Assembly (NCBI RefSeq): GCF_003315415.1
Contig: NZ_QNSB01000012.1
Location: 52,007 to 116,006, forward strand
Direction of reading: 5' to 3'
DNA from: Brevibacterium sanguinis
GTDB lineage: Bacteria; Actinomycetota; Actinomycetes; Actinomycetales; Brevibacteriaceae
Length of the DNA: 64,000 nt
How positions within the stretch are numbered: position 1 is the first letter of the stretch; each line of letters begins with the position of its first letter. The notes under the pieces are model-generated. The model searched no databases, had not been told where the DNA came from, and saw only the letters and a program-made list of their open reading frames with translations. Both the position numbers and the translations under genes were made by a program. Positions 17,162-25,498 of the stretch are shown here, in pieces.

Positions 17162-18195
17162 GCGGTGACCACCTCGACGGAATTGCGTTTCGTCAGCCAG
17201 ATCGGCAGTACGACGTAGAATCCCAGCAGCACGACCCAGAACACGTGGCTCGGATAGGTGCCGAGGGAGTTGCCATCCACAAGGGTCGGAACAGCCAGGA
17301 CGCAGGCGATGACGGTCAGGCAGGCGTGTAGCAGGGAAACTCGCTCGTGGGACCAGCCCGCCTGCTGGATCCGCTGATAGATGTGGGTGCGGTGCGGGAG
17401 GAAGATGTTCTCGCCTTGGAACAGACGCCGCACCAATGTCATTCCGACGTCGAAGAGGATGAAGATCATGGGTGCGACAATGACGACGATCGGCACGCCG
17501 AGGATGAACATCCACACGGCGATGACGAACACCGCCCCGCCGATCCCGTAGCTGCCGGTGTCGCCGAGAAACGCTTTCGCGCGACCGAGGTTGAAGGGCA
17601 GGAAGCCGAGAGCCGCCCCGGCGAGCGCCAGGGAGACGACCACGATGTCGGCGTCGTCGATCGTCAGCCCCACCACGGCGTACCAGCCCCCGGTGACGAT
17701 CGTCCAGGAGCAGAGGAACCCATTGAGCCCGTCGACGAAGTTGACCGCATTGACCAGTCCGACGCCGATGACGGCGAAGGCGAGGACATGGGCGATGCCG
17801 TGAGTCGAGAACAGAGCGATGCACGCACTGAATACCACGGCGATGACCACCTGGCCGAAGAGCCTGCCCAGCGGCTGGAGTGAATCGAGATCATCGGCCA
17901 TTCCGATGGCGGAGTAGCACCAGGTGAGGACCAGGAAGGCCAAGGGCATGAGGTTGCTGCCGAGGCCGAGGACCCCGTGTTCGGCGAAGACCGTGATCGC
18001 GGCGAAGACGGTGGCGACGGTGATTCCGGCCCCGATCGCCACTCCGCCCCCTCGCACCGTGGCCTCGGAATGCGAGGACCGATGGGAGGGGACGTCGACG
18101 ATCCCGCCCTTGCGGAGCAGCGGGAACACGACGAACGCGCTGACCGCGGTGGCAGCAGCGGCGATGAGCACGACGAGGCCGGCGGTGCCCGCCAT
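17158..18195 (-). CDS. WecA/MraY-family undecaprenyl-phosphate sugar-1-phosphate transferase
   Basis: A 345-residue polytopic protein with about ten hydrophobic segments. Diagnostic motifs are VDVPSHRSSH and RGGG in the first cytoplasmic loop, MADD (the Mg-binding DD pair) near residue 100, and NAVNFVDGLNG in the following loop. The late HxH-like PHRTHIYQR motif is also present. These features fit polyprenyl-phosphate N-acetylhexosamine-1-phosphate transferases such as WecA/TagO, which start glycan assembly by moving HexNAc-1-P from a UDP-sugar to undecaprenyl phosphate. It is the second gene of the operon: its ATG shares one base with the stop of the dehydratase gene (TGATG). The true substrate may be the UDP-4-keto/amino sugar made by that dehydratase pathway. 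Confidence 0.85.
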   Translation of the reverse strand: MAGTAGLVVLIAAAATAVSAFVVFPLLRKGGIVDVPSHRSSHSEATVRGGGVAIGAGITVATVFAAITVFAEHGVLGLGSNLMPLAFLVLTWCYSAIGMADDLDSLQPLGRLFGQVVIAVVFSACIALFSTHGIAHVLAFAVIGVGLVNAVNFVDGLNGFLCSWTIVTGGWYAVVGLTIDDADIVVVSLALAGAALGFLPFNLGRAKAFLGDTGSYGIGGAVFVIAVWMFILGVPIVVIVAPMIFILFDVGMTLVRRLFQGENIFLPHRTHIYQRIQQAGWSHERVSLLHACLTVIACVLAVPTLVDGNSLGTYPSHVFWVVLLGFYVVLPIWLTKRNSVEVVTA

Positions 18196-20177
18196 CAGCC
18201 GGCCGCCTCAGGGTCCCGGCTCACCGAGCTCTTCGGCTGCGGCGTGAGATCACGCCCGGCCGGTGCGGTGAGTTCCTCGTCGGCGACGGACACCGACGAG
18301 GAGTGATCGACGATGGTGTTGAGATCAGTGACGAGCTCGGTTCGACGTTCGTAGATCTCTGCCGATCGTGATCGTCCGACGAGTTCCCGCAGCGATGCGA
18401 CGTCGATTGGAGCGATCGGCACCTGAGTGATGAGCGGATGGTTGGGACGTTTGTCGGTCTCTGTCGGTGACAGGAGCACCTCGTCGAGCTTCTCACCGTC
18501 GCGCAGTCCGGTGTAGACGATCTGCGCATCGGTGCGACCACTCAGTGCAATGACGCGGCGAGCCAAGTCATCGATCTTGATGGCCTCTCCCATGTCGAGG
18601 ACGAGCGTCTCTCCAGGGTTTCCGATCGCCGCTGCCTGGAGGACCAGTTCGCAGGCTTCGTCGGCGGTCATGAAATAGCGCTTGACCTCAGGGTCGGTGA
18701 CGGTCACGGGGTCGCCTGCGGCAACTTGAGCGACGAATGTCTCCAGCACGGAACCGCGCGAGCCGAGGACATTGCCGAATCGTACCGACATGTACCTCCG
18801 GCCGGTCTCGGCCGCCACGGAGGCAATCGCGCGTTCGACGGCGAACTTCGTCCTGCCGAGCACCGAGGTGGCATCGGCGGCCTTGTCGGTGGAGATGTTG
18901 ACGAACGAGTCGACATCGTTGGCGACCGCCGCATCAAGCAGGTCAAGGCTCGCGCCGATGTTCGTGCGCACCGCCTGCTCGGGGAATCGTTCGAGGAATG
19001 TCAGGTGCTTGAGCGCCGCGGCATGGAAGATGATGTCCGGTTCCACCCCGGCGACGAGAGAGTGGACGAATGCCGAGTCGCGCAGGTCGCCGAGCACGAG
19101 ATCCTCGCTGGTGAGCAGCGCTGAGCCTTCGAGGCCGAGTTGGGTGGCGTGAAGCCCGGACTCATCGCGGTCCGTCATGACGAGGCGTGCAGGCCCGAAG
19201 CGTGCGACCTGTCGGCACAACTGGGAGCCGATCGACCCGCCCGCGCCAGTGACGAGGACGACCCGGCCGGCGATCGCCGCGGCGATGTCGTCGATGTTCG
19301 TCGAGATCGGCTGCCGGCCGATGAGGTCTTCGAGGGAGACGTCGCGGAAATTGCGATGACGGAGATCCGCGACGCTGGCGGTCTCGATGTCCTGGCGCGT
19401 GTAATCGGCTTCACGCAGCGCGGGGAGGACCTTGAGCTCGACCGGACGGGACTCGAGGTCGGAGGCGATGCGCTCGAGCTCTTGCGGCGGAAGGTCGGGA
19501 ACCGCGATGATCACGACCGCGGCGCCAGTCTTGTCGACCTGTTCGGCGATGTCTGCCGTCGTGCCGAGCACGCGAATCCCCGAGTGGCGCAGGTGCCGGT
19601 TGGCGGGGTCGTCATCGAGGATGCCGACGGCGACGAATTCTCCACGAGGGTCCTCGGCGATCATGTCGAGAGCAACCATCCCGTGCGGCCCGGCACCGAT
19701 GACCAACGTCGACTTCGACGAGCCCGACCAGGAGAGGGTGCGCTGGCGAAGATTGCGCCGCACCCAATTGCCCATGCTCTTGACCACGATCATCATCGCC
19801 CCCGCGGCGATGGGGACACTGGTCGGGATGAGGAGCTGAGATGCGAAAGCGAACTCGGCGACCCACATGAGGCCGACGCCGAGTGCCACTGTTCCCGCGA
19901 TGGCAGCGAACTGGTCGGTCGACCCATTGTGATACCGGCCGCGGTAGATGGACCAGGGGCCGCAGACGAGGAAGACGACGAGTCCGATCAGGGCGCAGAC
20001 GTACATCCCGAGGACATTCACCCGCTCGATGTGGAAGTCGTAGCGGACGAACGTCATGGCACAGACGAGGAGGGCGAAGACGACTCCGTCGATCAGCGAC
20101 AACCCGAATGCGGCAATGCGCCGGGCCATTCGGGGTCGAGAGGCAAGGGGCTCAGTCCTTCGTCCCACGTTCCTCAT
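18195..20177 (-). CDS. Membrane-bound nucleotide-sugar 4,6-dehydratase (CapD/WbpM/PglF type)
   Basis: About 660 residues from the ATG at 20177, preceded by GGAG at a good distance. Four N-terminal membrane segments are followed by a first Rossmann unit (TLVIGAGPHGM) and then the short-chain dehydrogenase domain (VLVTGAGGSIGSQL). The catalytic region FVNISTDKAADATSVLGRTK shows the family trait that the usual active-site Tyr of YxxxK is replaced while the Lys is kept. Homologues convert UDP-GlcNAc to a 4-keto-6-deoxy sugar, the entry to bacillosamine or QuiNAc/FucNAc. No aminotransferase or reductase follows in the operon, so the later steps must be encoded elsewhere. It is the promoter-proximal gene of the seven-gene unit and is divergent from the gene at 20450. 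Confidence 0.85.
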   Translation of the reverse strand: MRNVGRRTEPLASRPRMARRIAAFGLSLIDGVVFALLVCAMTFVRYDFHIERVNVLGMYVCALIGLVVFLVCGPWSIYRGRYHNGSTDQFAAIAGTVALGVGLMWVAEFAFASQLLIPTSVPIAAGAMMIVVKSMGNWVRRNLRQRTLSWSGSSKSTLVIGAGPHGMVALDMIAEDPRGEFVAVGILDDDPANRHLRHSGIRVLGTTADIAEQVDKTGAAVVIIAVPDLPPQELERIASDLESRPVELKVLPALREADYTRQDIETASVADLRHRNFRDVSLEDLIGRQPISTNIDDIAAAIAGRVVLVTGAGGSIGSQLCRQVARFGPARLVMTDRDESGLHATQLGLEGSALLTSEDLVLGDLRDSAFVHSLVAGVEPDIIFHAAALKHLTFLERFPEQAVRTNIGASLDLLDAAVANDVDSFVNISTDKAADATSVLGRTKFAVERAIASVAAETGRRYMSVRFGNVLGSRGSVLETFVAQVAAGDPVTVTDPEVKRYFMTADEACELVLQAAAIGNPGETLVLDMGEAIKIDDLARRVIALSGRTDAQIVYTGLRDGEKLDEVLLSPTETDKRPNHPLITQVPIAPIDVASLRELVGRSRSAEIYERRTELVTDLNTIVDHSSSVSVADEELTAPAGRDLTPQPKSSVSRDPEAAG

Positions 20178-20449
20178 TTCGCTCCAACGACACCTGCGTT
20201 CAGCACGACACCGTCGCTTCACCGGCTGTCACTGCGGCCTGCACCGATCCGATAGTTCTCGTTCGGCGATGCCAACCAGACGATTGTACTATTGTCACAA
20301 CCTGGAATCATTTCTGCGTCATTTCTGTCGTCGCCGACGCCCACGGAATCGATCTGCCTTCCGTCGCCTCGTCGTGGACGACCGGCGTCGAGCGGTCCCG
20401 GGTCGGCCCTGCGAACGTTGCTCCGACGAGCGAACGAGAGGAACTCACC
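20178..20449. promoter_or_regulatory. Divergent promoter region between dehydratase operon and GT fusion gene
   Basis: About 270 bases separating two oppositely directed envelope genes. It is AT-richer around 20,280-20,330 (including a TTGTACTATTGTCACAA-like stretch) than its surroundings, as expected for promoters of both units. I cannot assign exact -10/-35 boxes with confidence. Confidence 0.4.
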
Positions 20450-22342
20450 ATGGCCGAATCTCCGATTCGCACCGCGCGTACGGCACTGTGGCATTTCCGC
20501 AACGGCGGGATCGACGCCGTGTCGAAGTGGAGGAAGCGTCGGTCGATCCAGCAGGCGACCGCCGCCGTCTCCGAGAAGGTGACCGCGGGACGTCTGGCGG
20601 ACCAGGTTCTCACCGAGCTCTTCCCCGCGCTCCCCCTGCCTCAGCGTCGGCCGGTGTTCGCCGACGTCAGGGTTGGAGTCATTCTCGACGAGTTCTCCGC
20701 CATGAGCTTCGGATTCGAGTGGACCGCGGTGCCGCTGACCCGGACCGGGTGGAGAGAGGAACTCGAGTCCGTGGACTTCGTCTTCGTCGAATCGGCGTGG
20801 AACGGGAACTCGGGTGATTGGAAGTACCAGCTCACAAGCACCAGAGGACCGAGCGCCGAGGTCGTCGAGCTCCTGTCCGACTGCAGGTCCCGCGGCATTC
20901 GCACCGTGTTCTGGAACAAGGAGGATCCGCCTCACTTCGACGATTTCCTGCCCGTTGCCCGACTCTGCGATGTCGTGTTCACGAGCGATGAGCGTCTGCT
21001 GCCCGACTATCGGAGGGAACTCGGTCACGCCAACGTCGCCGTGCTCCCGTTCGCGGCACAGCCGGCCATCCACTCCCCCGCCCGCCCCGCCAAGGGAGCC
21101 GCGGCGCGCGACATCGCGTTCGCCGGAATGTACTTCGCCCACAAGTACCCGGAACGCCGCGAACAGATGGATCTGCTTCTCGGAGCTGCCGAGGCGGTGT
21201 CCGGGCGGATGGAGCATGGACTGGAGATCTTCTCCCGATTCCTCGGTGACGACGCCCGCTACCAGTTTCCCGACTCCCTGGCGGATCGTGTAGTCGGGTC
21301 CCTGCCCTACTCCCACCTGCTCACCGCCTACAAGCACTACAAAGTCTTCCTCAACGTCAACTCGGTCGTCGACTCCCCCAGCATGTGTGCCCGCCGGATC
21401 TTCGAGATCACGGCAGCCGGCACTTCGGTCGTCACCACCCCGAGCGCCGCGACGAGCGAGTTCTTCCCCACCGATGAGGTCGCCCAGCCGGAGACCCGTG
21501 AGGACGCGGAGTGGACGCTGCGCGCACTAGTCCGCAGCAAGGAGCTGCGCGATCGAATGGTGCACAAGGCTCAACGCCGGATCTGGCAGCAGCACACGTA
21601 CTCACATCGGGCCATGACGGTGATGGATGCGCTCGACATCGAGTACGCCCCTCCCTTCCCGACCTCCGTGTCCGCAGTCGTCTCCACCAACCGTCCCGAC
21701 CACCTCGGCGGGATCCTCTCCACACATGCCCGTCAGGTGCATCCCGACCGCGAGCTCGTGCTGGTGGCCCACGGTTTCGATGTCCCTGCCGACCTCGAGG
21801 CCCGAGCGAAGGACGCCGGAGTCGAGAACCTCACCGTGGTCACGGTCGACGCCGAGCAGCCGCTTGGGGAGTGTCTCAACAGGGGAATCGCCATTGCTTC
21901 TGGTGAAGTCATCGCGAAGATGGATGACGACGACATCTATGGCGACCAGTATCTCTCCGACCAACTGGCGGCGATGAGATACTCGAACGCGGATCTGGTC
22001 GGCAAACAAGCTCATTATCTGCACCTCCAGGCCCATGACGTCGTTATCTGCCGGTTCCCCGAACGCGAGCACCGCTACACAGACTTGGTGATGGGTCCGA
22101 CGCTGATGGCGAGGAAGGAGACATTGGAGGAGTTCCCGTTCGCGGCAAGGACCCTCGGTGAGGACACCGAGCTCCAACAGCGTCTCGTCACCTCGGGGGC
22201 TCGGATCTATTCAGCAGATCGATTCAATTTCGTCCAGGTCAGGGCGGGCCATTCTCACACCTGGTCTGTCGACGACCACCTGCTTCTGGCCAACGGAGAT
22301 GTCCACTCATTCGGGTTCGCGCCGAGCCACTACTGCTTCTGA
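20450..22342 (+). CDS. Two-domain glycosyltransferase: CgeB/GT4-like N-terminus and GT2 C-terminus
   Basis: A 630-residue protein; the ATG at 20450 is preceded by GAGAGGAA, and a much longer upstream frame lacks support. Residues ~60-390 resemble the CgeB/DUF3880-type GT-B proteins (VFWNKEDPPHFDDF, VFTSDERLL, then CARRIFEITAAGTSVVTTPS as the donor-site helix). Residues ~400-620 are a GT2 domain starting VSAVVSTNRPDHL with the metal-binding MDDDDIYGD. The combination suggests two sequential transfers on the same acceptor. It is transcribed alone, divergent from the dehydratase operon, and its last 13 bases overlap the 3' end of the convergent epimerase gene. Sugar specificity is unknown. Confidence 0.75.
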   Translation: MAESPIRTARTALWHFRNGGIDAVSKWRKRRSIQQATAAVSEKVTAGRLADQVLTELFPALPLPQRRPVFADVRVGVILDEFSAMSFGFEWTAVPLTRTGWREELESVDFVFVESAWNGNSGDWKYQLTSTRGPSAEVVELLSDCRSRGIRTVFWNKEDPPHFDDFLPVARLCDVVFTSDERLLPDYRRELGHANVAVLPFAAQPAIHSPARPAKGAAARDIAFAGMYFAHKYPERREQMDLLLGAAEAVSGRMEHGLEIFSRFLGDDARYQFPDSLADRVVGSLPYSHLLTAYKHYKVFLNVNSVVDSPSMCARRIFEITAAGTSVVTTPSAATSEFFPTDEVAQPETREDAEWTLRALVRSKELRDRMVHKAQRRIWQQHTYSHRAMTVMDALDIEYAPPFPTSVSAVVSTNRPDHLGGILSTHARQVHPDRELVLVAHGFDVPADLEARAKDAGVENLTVVTVDAEQPLGECLNRGIAIASGEVIAKMDDDDIYGDQYLSDQLAAMRYSNADLVGKQAHYLHLQAHDVVICRFPEREHRYTDLVMGPTLMARKETLEEFPFAARTLGEDTELQQRLVTSGARIYSADRFNFVQVRAGHSHTWSVDDHLLLANGDVHSFGFAPSHYCF

Positions 22343-23475
22343 GCTCCTCCCAGGAACTCTTTGAGCAACGCCACACAGCGGCCGGCCGACAAACCGTCTC
22401 CATAAGGGTTCACGGCATTCGCCATCACTTTGTAAGCAGCTGGGTCATCGAGCAGTTCGCTGACTTCGGAAACAATGCGATCCGTCGCAGTTCCGATGAG
22501 CTTCACTGTGCCGGCATCGACAGCTTCAGGTCGTTCGGTGTTCTCACGAAGTACCAGGACCGGCTTTCCGAGGCTGGGGGCCTCCTCCTGGATTCCACCG
22601 GAGTCGGTCAGGATAACCGTTGCGCGCGCAATGAGCTGGGAGAACTCGCCGTACTCGACGGGCTCGATCGAGATGATGTTCGAGAGCCCCTCGATCTCGG
22701 GTTCGATCGAAGCCCGCACCTTCGGATTCTTGTGCGCAGGCCAGACGATGACGAGATCGGGATACCGAGTCGCAAGCGCATGGAGCGCCTTGCCGATATT
22801 GACCATATTCTCGCCGAGGTTCTCCCTGCGATGCGTCGTCACGAGGAGCACCCGGCGCTCGTCGTTCGATAGTTCCGCCAGTTGCGGCAGGCTAAAGTCC
22901 ACTGGCCGCGCCACTGCCCACTTGAGCGCGTCGATCACTGTATTTCCCGTGACGTGGACGAGGTCATCCGCCACACCTTCCGTGAGCAGGTTGGCCCGCG
23001 AGACTTCTGTCGGAGCGAAGTGGAGCTTGGCGATCTGGGAAACCAGTTTCCGATTGGCCTCCTCGGGGAAAGGAGAATCGATGTCGCCGCTGCGTAGCCC
23101 CGCTTCCAAATGAACAACGGGGATCTCTCGGTTGAAGGCCGCGATCGCAGTCGCCATCACGGTGGTCGTATCGCCTTGGACTAGCACTGCATCAGGGCTG
23201 TGCTCCTCGAGTACTTTGTCCATCTCCACGATGACACGACCCGCGATGCCGTTGAGCGTCTGGCCGTGAGCCATGAGATTGAGGTCGACATCAGGCACGA
23301 TATCGAAGACCTCGTTGACCTGATCGAGCATCTCCCTGTGCTGAGCAGTGATCACCACGATCGGGGTGAGATCCGCGTCCGACTCCAATGCCTTGATTAC
23401 GGGAGCTACCTTGATCGCCTCTGGACGCGTCCCATACACCACCATCACACGCGGGCTGTCACTGCTGTGGTCCAT
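22330..23475 (-). CDS. wecB: UDP-N-acetylglucosamine 2-epimerase (non-hydrolysing)
   Basis: About 381 residues from the ATG at 23475; in-frame TTG codons 6 and 12 bases upstream are also possible given the GAAGGA box. The N-terminal VMVVYGTRPEAIKVAPVI, AQHREMLDQV, VQGDTTTVMA, HLEAGLRSGD and PFPEEANRKL, and later TDSGGIQEEAPSLGKPVLVLRENTERPEA, are hallmark segments of WecB/MnaA. The enzyme interconverts UDP-GlcNAc and UDP-ManNAc in the cytoplasm. Together with the divergent dehydrogenase it makes UDP-ManNAcA, the precursor of teichuronic-acid-like or ECA-like polymers; UDP-ManNAc is also used in teichoic acid linkage units. Length and motifs are normal. The 3' end overlaps the convergent glycosyltransferase gene. 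Confidence 0.95.
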   Translation of the reverse strand: MDHSSDSPRVMVVYGTRPEAIKVAPVIKALESDADLTPIVVITAQHREMLDQVNEVFDIVPDVDLNLMAHGQTLNGIAGRVIVEMDKVLEEHSPDAVLVQGDTTTVMATAIAAFNREIPVVHLEAGLRSGDIDSPFPEEANRKLVSQIAKLHFAPTEVSRANLLTEGVADDLVHVTGNTVIDALKWAVARPVDFSLPQLAELSNDERRVLLVTTHRRENLGENMVNIGKALHALATRYPDLVIVWPAHKNPKVRASIEPEIEGLSNIISIEPVEYGEFSQLIARATVILTDSGGIQEEAPSLGKPVLVLRENTERPEAVDAGTVKLIGTATDRIVSEVSELLDDPAAYKVMANAVNPYGDGLSAGRCVALLKEFLGGAQKQ

Positions 23476-23757
23476 GTTCAATCTCAATCCTTCGTAGCTG
23501 CTGTCGGCAGCGTTCTAGTGGTGACTGCCAGATTTCAAGGTCAGATCGCGTCACTACGCCGCGCGTACTCGAACAACATAGCATCGCGTAATTTCGGTCG
23601 AGGAAACTGTCCTCGCGGCATACGGACCTGCTTTTCGCAAGAGCCAAAAACTTCACTATCATTCAAATGTGATCCGACACGGCCGTTGGCTGCAGATCGA
23701 TCGTCGGCCGGCCTCACAACCGATTCGAACGCCTTCAAGCCACTGGAGCCCTGCGCT
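23476..23757. promoter_or_regulatory. Divergent promoter region of the UDP-ManNAcA gene pair
   Basis: About 280 bases between the epimerase and dehydrogenase genes, which face away from each other. The stretch 23,570-23,670 is AT-rich compared with both genes and is the likely promoter zone. No clear operator palindrome was found. Confidence 0.4.
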
Positions 23758-25017
23758 ATGGTCAATCCAACCACGACTCTCCGCCCGTCCGTCGCCGTCA
23801 TCGGTCTCGGATACATCGGGCTCCCTACCGCCGCAGTGCTCGCCAGTTCGGGAGCAGACGTGGTCGGCGTCGACATCAATCAGCGCACGGTTGATGTCAT
23901 CAACGCAGGAGAAGTGCCCTTCGTCGAACCCGATATGGCCACGGTCGTTGCCGGTGTCGTCTCTCAGGGTCACCTCAGAGCGACGACCGAGACCCCTCAC
24001 GCGGACAACTACATCGTCGCGGTGCCGACGCCGTTCAAAGACGGGATGAAGCCGGACCTGTCGTACATCGAGACGGCCGGACGACAGATCGCTCCCCTGC
24101 TTCAGGGCAATGAACTCGTCATCCTCGAGTCGACCTCGCCTCCCGGTGCCACCGAGTTCCTCGCTGAAACAGTGCTGTCTGAGCGTCCCGACCTCACCTT
24201 GACTCCGGGCAACCCGCATTCGATCTACTTCGCCCACTGCCCGGAGCGAGTGCTGCCGGGACGGATCATGATCGAGCTGCGCACCAACGACCGCATCGTC
24301 GGCACCCTCAACGGGGAGGCCGGCGAGCGAGCCCGGGAACTCTATGAGCTCTTCTGCGAAGGAGAGTTCCTCATGACTGATGCTCGGACGGCCGAGATGG
24401 CAAAGCTGACGGAGAACGCCTACCGCGACGTGAACATCGCGTTCGCCAATGAGCTGTCAGTGATCGCCGACAACCTCGACATCAACGTCTGGGAACTCAT
24501 CGAGCTTGCCAACCACCATCCGCGCGTCAACATCCTGCAGCCGGGGCCAGGCGTTGGCGGACACTGCATCGCCGTCGATCCGTGGTTCATCGTCGCCAGC
24601 GACGAGAAGAACTCGTCGCTGATCAGAACCGCGCGCGAGGTCAATGACGCCAAACCGCAGTTCGTGCTCGACAAGGTCCTCCCTCAGGCTCGGCGGATCA
24701 ACGATGTGCAGATCGCAGCCCTAGGCCTCGCATTCAAGCCCAACATCGACGACCTGCGCGAGAGCCCTGCCCGTCATATCGTCAACCAGCTGGCCGATGA
24801 ACTGCCCGGTGCGAACATCATGGCCGTCGAGCCCAATATCGACGCACTGCCTGCGGAGCTCGAGACCCGTGAGAATGTCACGCTCTCTGAGCTCAACTCC
24901 GCAGTCAAGGTCGCGGACATCGTTCTGCTGCTCGTCGACCACCACGAGTTCGTCCGCCTCGACCCGGCGTCGCTGGCGCAGAAGATCGTTCACGATACGC
25001 GGGGCGTGTGGCGGTGA
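23758..25017 (+). CDS. wecC: UDP-N-acetyl-D-mannosamine dehydrogenase
   Basis: A 419-residue protein from the ATG at 23758. The Rossmann motif VAVIGLGYIGLPTAAVLA sits near residue 11, followed by AVPTPFK, ESTSPPGATE, HCPERVLPGR, and KLTENAYRDVNIAFANE. The catalytic cysteine lies in GPGVGGHCIAVDPWF. This is the UDP-glucose/ManNAc dehydrogenase family; the PTPFK and HCPERVLPG forms favour UDP-ManNAc dehydrogenase (WecC), which oxidises UDP-ManNAc to UDP-ManNAcA with two NAD+. The adjacent divergent WecB supplies the substrate. A long upstream in-frame extension was rejected because it would cross the epimerase promoter and lacks family similarity. Confidence 0.93.
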   Translation: MVNPTTTLRPSVAVIGLGYIGLPTAAVLASSGADVVGVDINQRTVDVINAGEVPFVEPDMATVVAGVVSQGHLRATTETPHADNYIVAVPTPFKDGMKPDLSYIETAGRQIAPLLQGNELVILESTSPPGATEFLAETVLSERPDLTLTPGNPHSIYFAHCPERVLPGRIMIELRTNDRIVGTLNGEAGERARELYELFCEGEFLMTDARTAEMAKLTENAYRDVNIAFANELSVIADNLDINVWELIELANHHPRVNILQPGPGVGGHCIAVDPWFIVASDEKNSSLIRTAREVNDAKPQFVLDKVLPQARRINDVQIAALGLAFKPNIDDLRESPARHIVNQLADELPGANIMAVEPNIDALPAELETRENVTLSELNSAVKVADIVLLLVDHHEFVRLDPASLAQKIVHDTRGVWR

Positions 25018-25099
25018 CCCTAGCGTTACACCATTGTGATCGATTACCGCGTGCTTTAACACTGCTAGCACTAGACCGGATAGATCAAACTCGATCTGC

Positions 25100-25333
25100 C
25101 TACTCACGGGCGATCAACTTGTCAAGCTTTGCTGAAGCCGAGAGCGCCGCGGTAACACCGGCGGCGATACCTCCAAGCACCGCTTCCGGGACCTCAGTGC
25201 CCAAGTCGGAGAGTACGAAAAAGCTGCTGGCTGCGACGATCAGTCCAATAATCGCGGCCGTTGAAACAATCCCAGCCGCGCGCAGACTAATCAACCCTTC
25301 ACTGGACCGCGGCGAACGAATCTTTCGAACCAT
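25100..25333 (-). CDS. Small single-pass or hairpin membrane protein, unknown
   Basis: A 77-residue protein starting at ATG 25333 with an excellent GGGAGGG ribosome binding site. After a basic N-terminus (MVRKIRSPRS) there are two hydrophobic stretches, AGIVSTAAIIGLIVAASSFFVL and a weaker Ala/Gly-rich one, ending in a short charged tail. No family is recognised. It sits alone between the dehydrogenase gene and an AT-richer unknown gene, all with separate signals. Confidence 0.5.
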   Translation of the reverse strand: MVRKIRSPRSSEGLISLRAAGIVSTAAIIGLIVAASSFFVLSDLGTEVPEAVLGGIAAGVTAALSASAKLDKLIARE

Positions 25334-25498
25334 TGTTTGGCCCTCCCTTCTCGGTTTGATGTTCCCATCGTGACGCTCCGAGGCCTTGCCACTCAACAAC
25401 CGATCGAGGTAACATCAACACGCCAGTCGATTTAGCTACAAGTAAGTCGTTGCGAAGTTGCAACTGGCGGGTTGGGTTCTACAGGTTGAGGTGATTTT

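Noticed and set aside
17162..17824. 5' extension of the GT4 gene at 15788
   Set aside because: Arg/His-rich shadow of the WecA-like gene; the ATGA overlap at 17161 is the natural start.
23200..23757. 5' extension of the UDP-ManNAc dehydrogenase frame
   Set aside because: It would overlap the divergent epimerase gene and promoter and has no similarity to the family; the protein begins normally at 23758.
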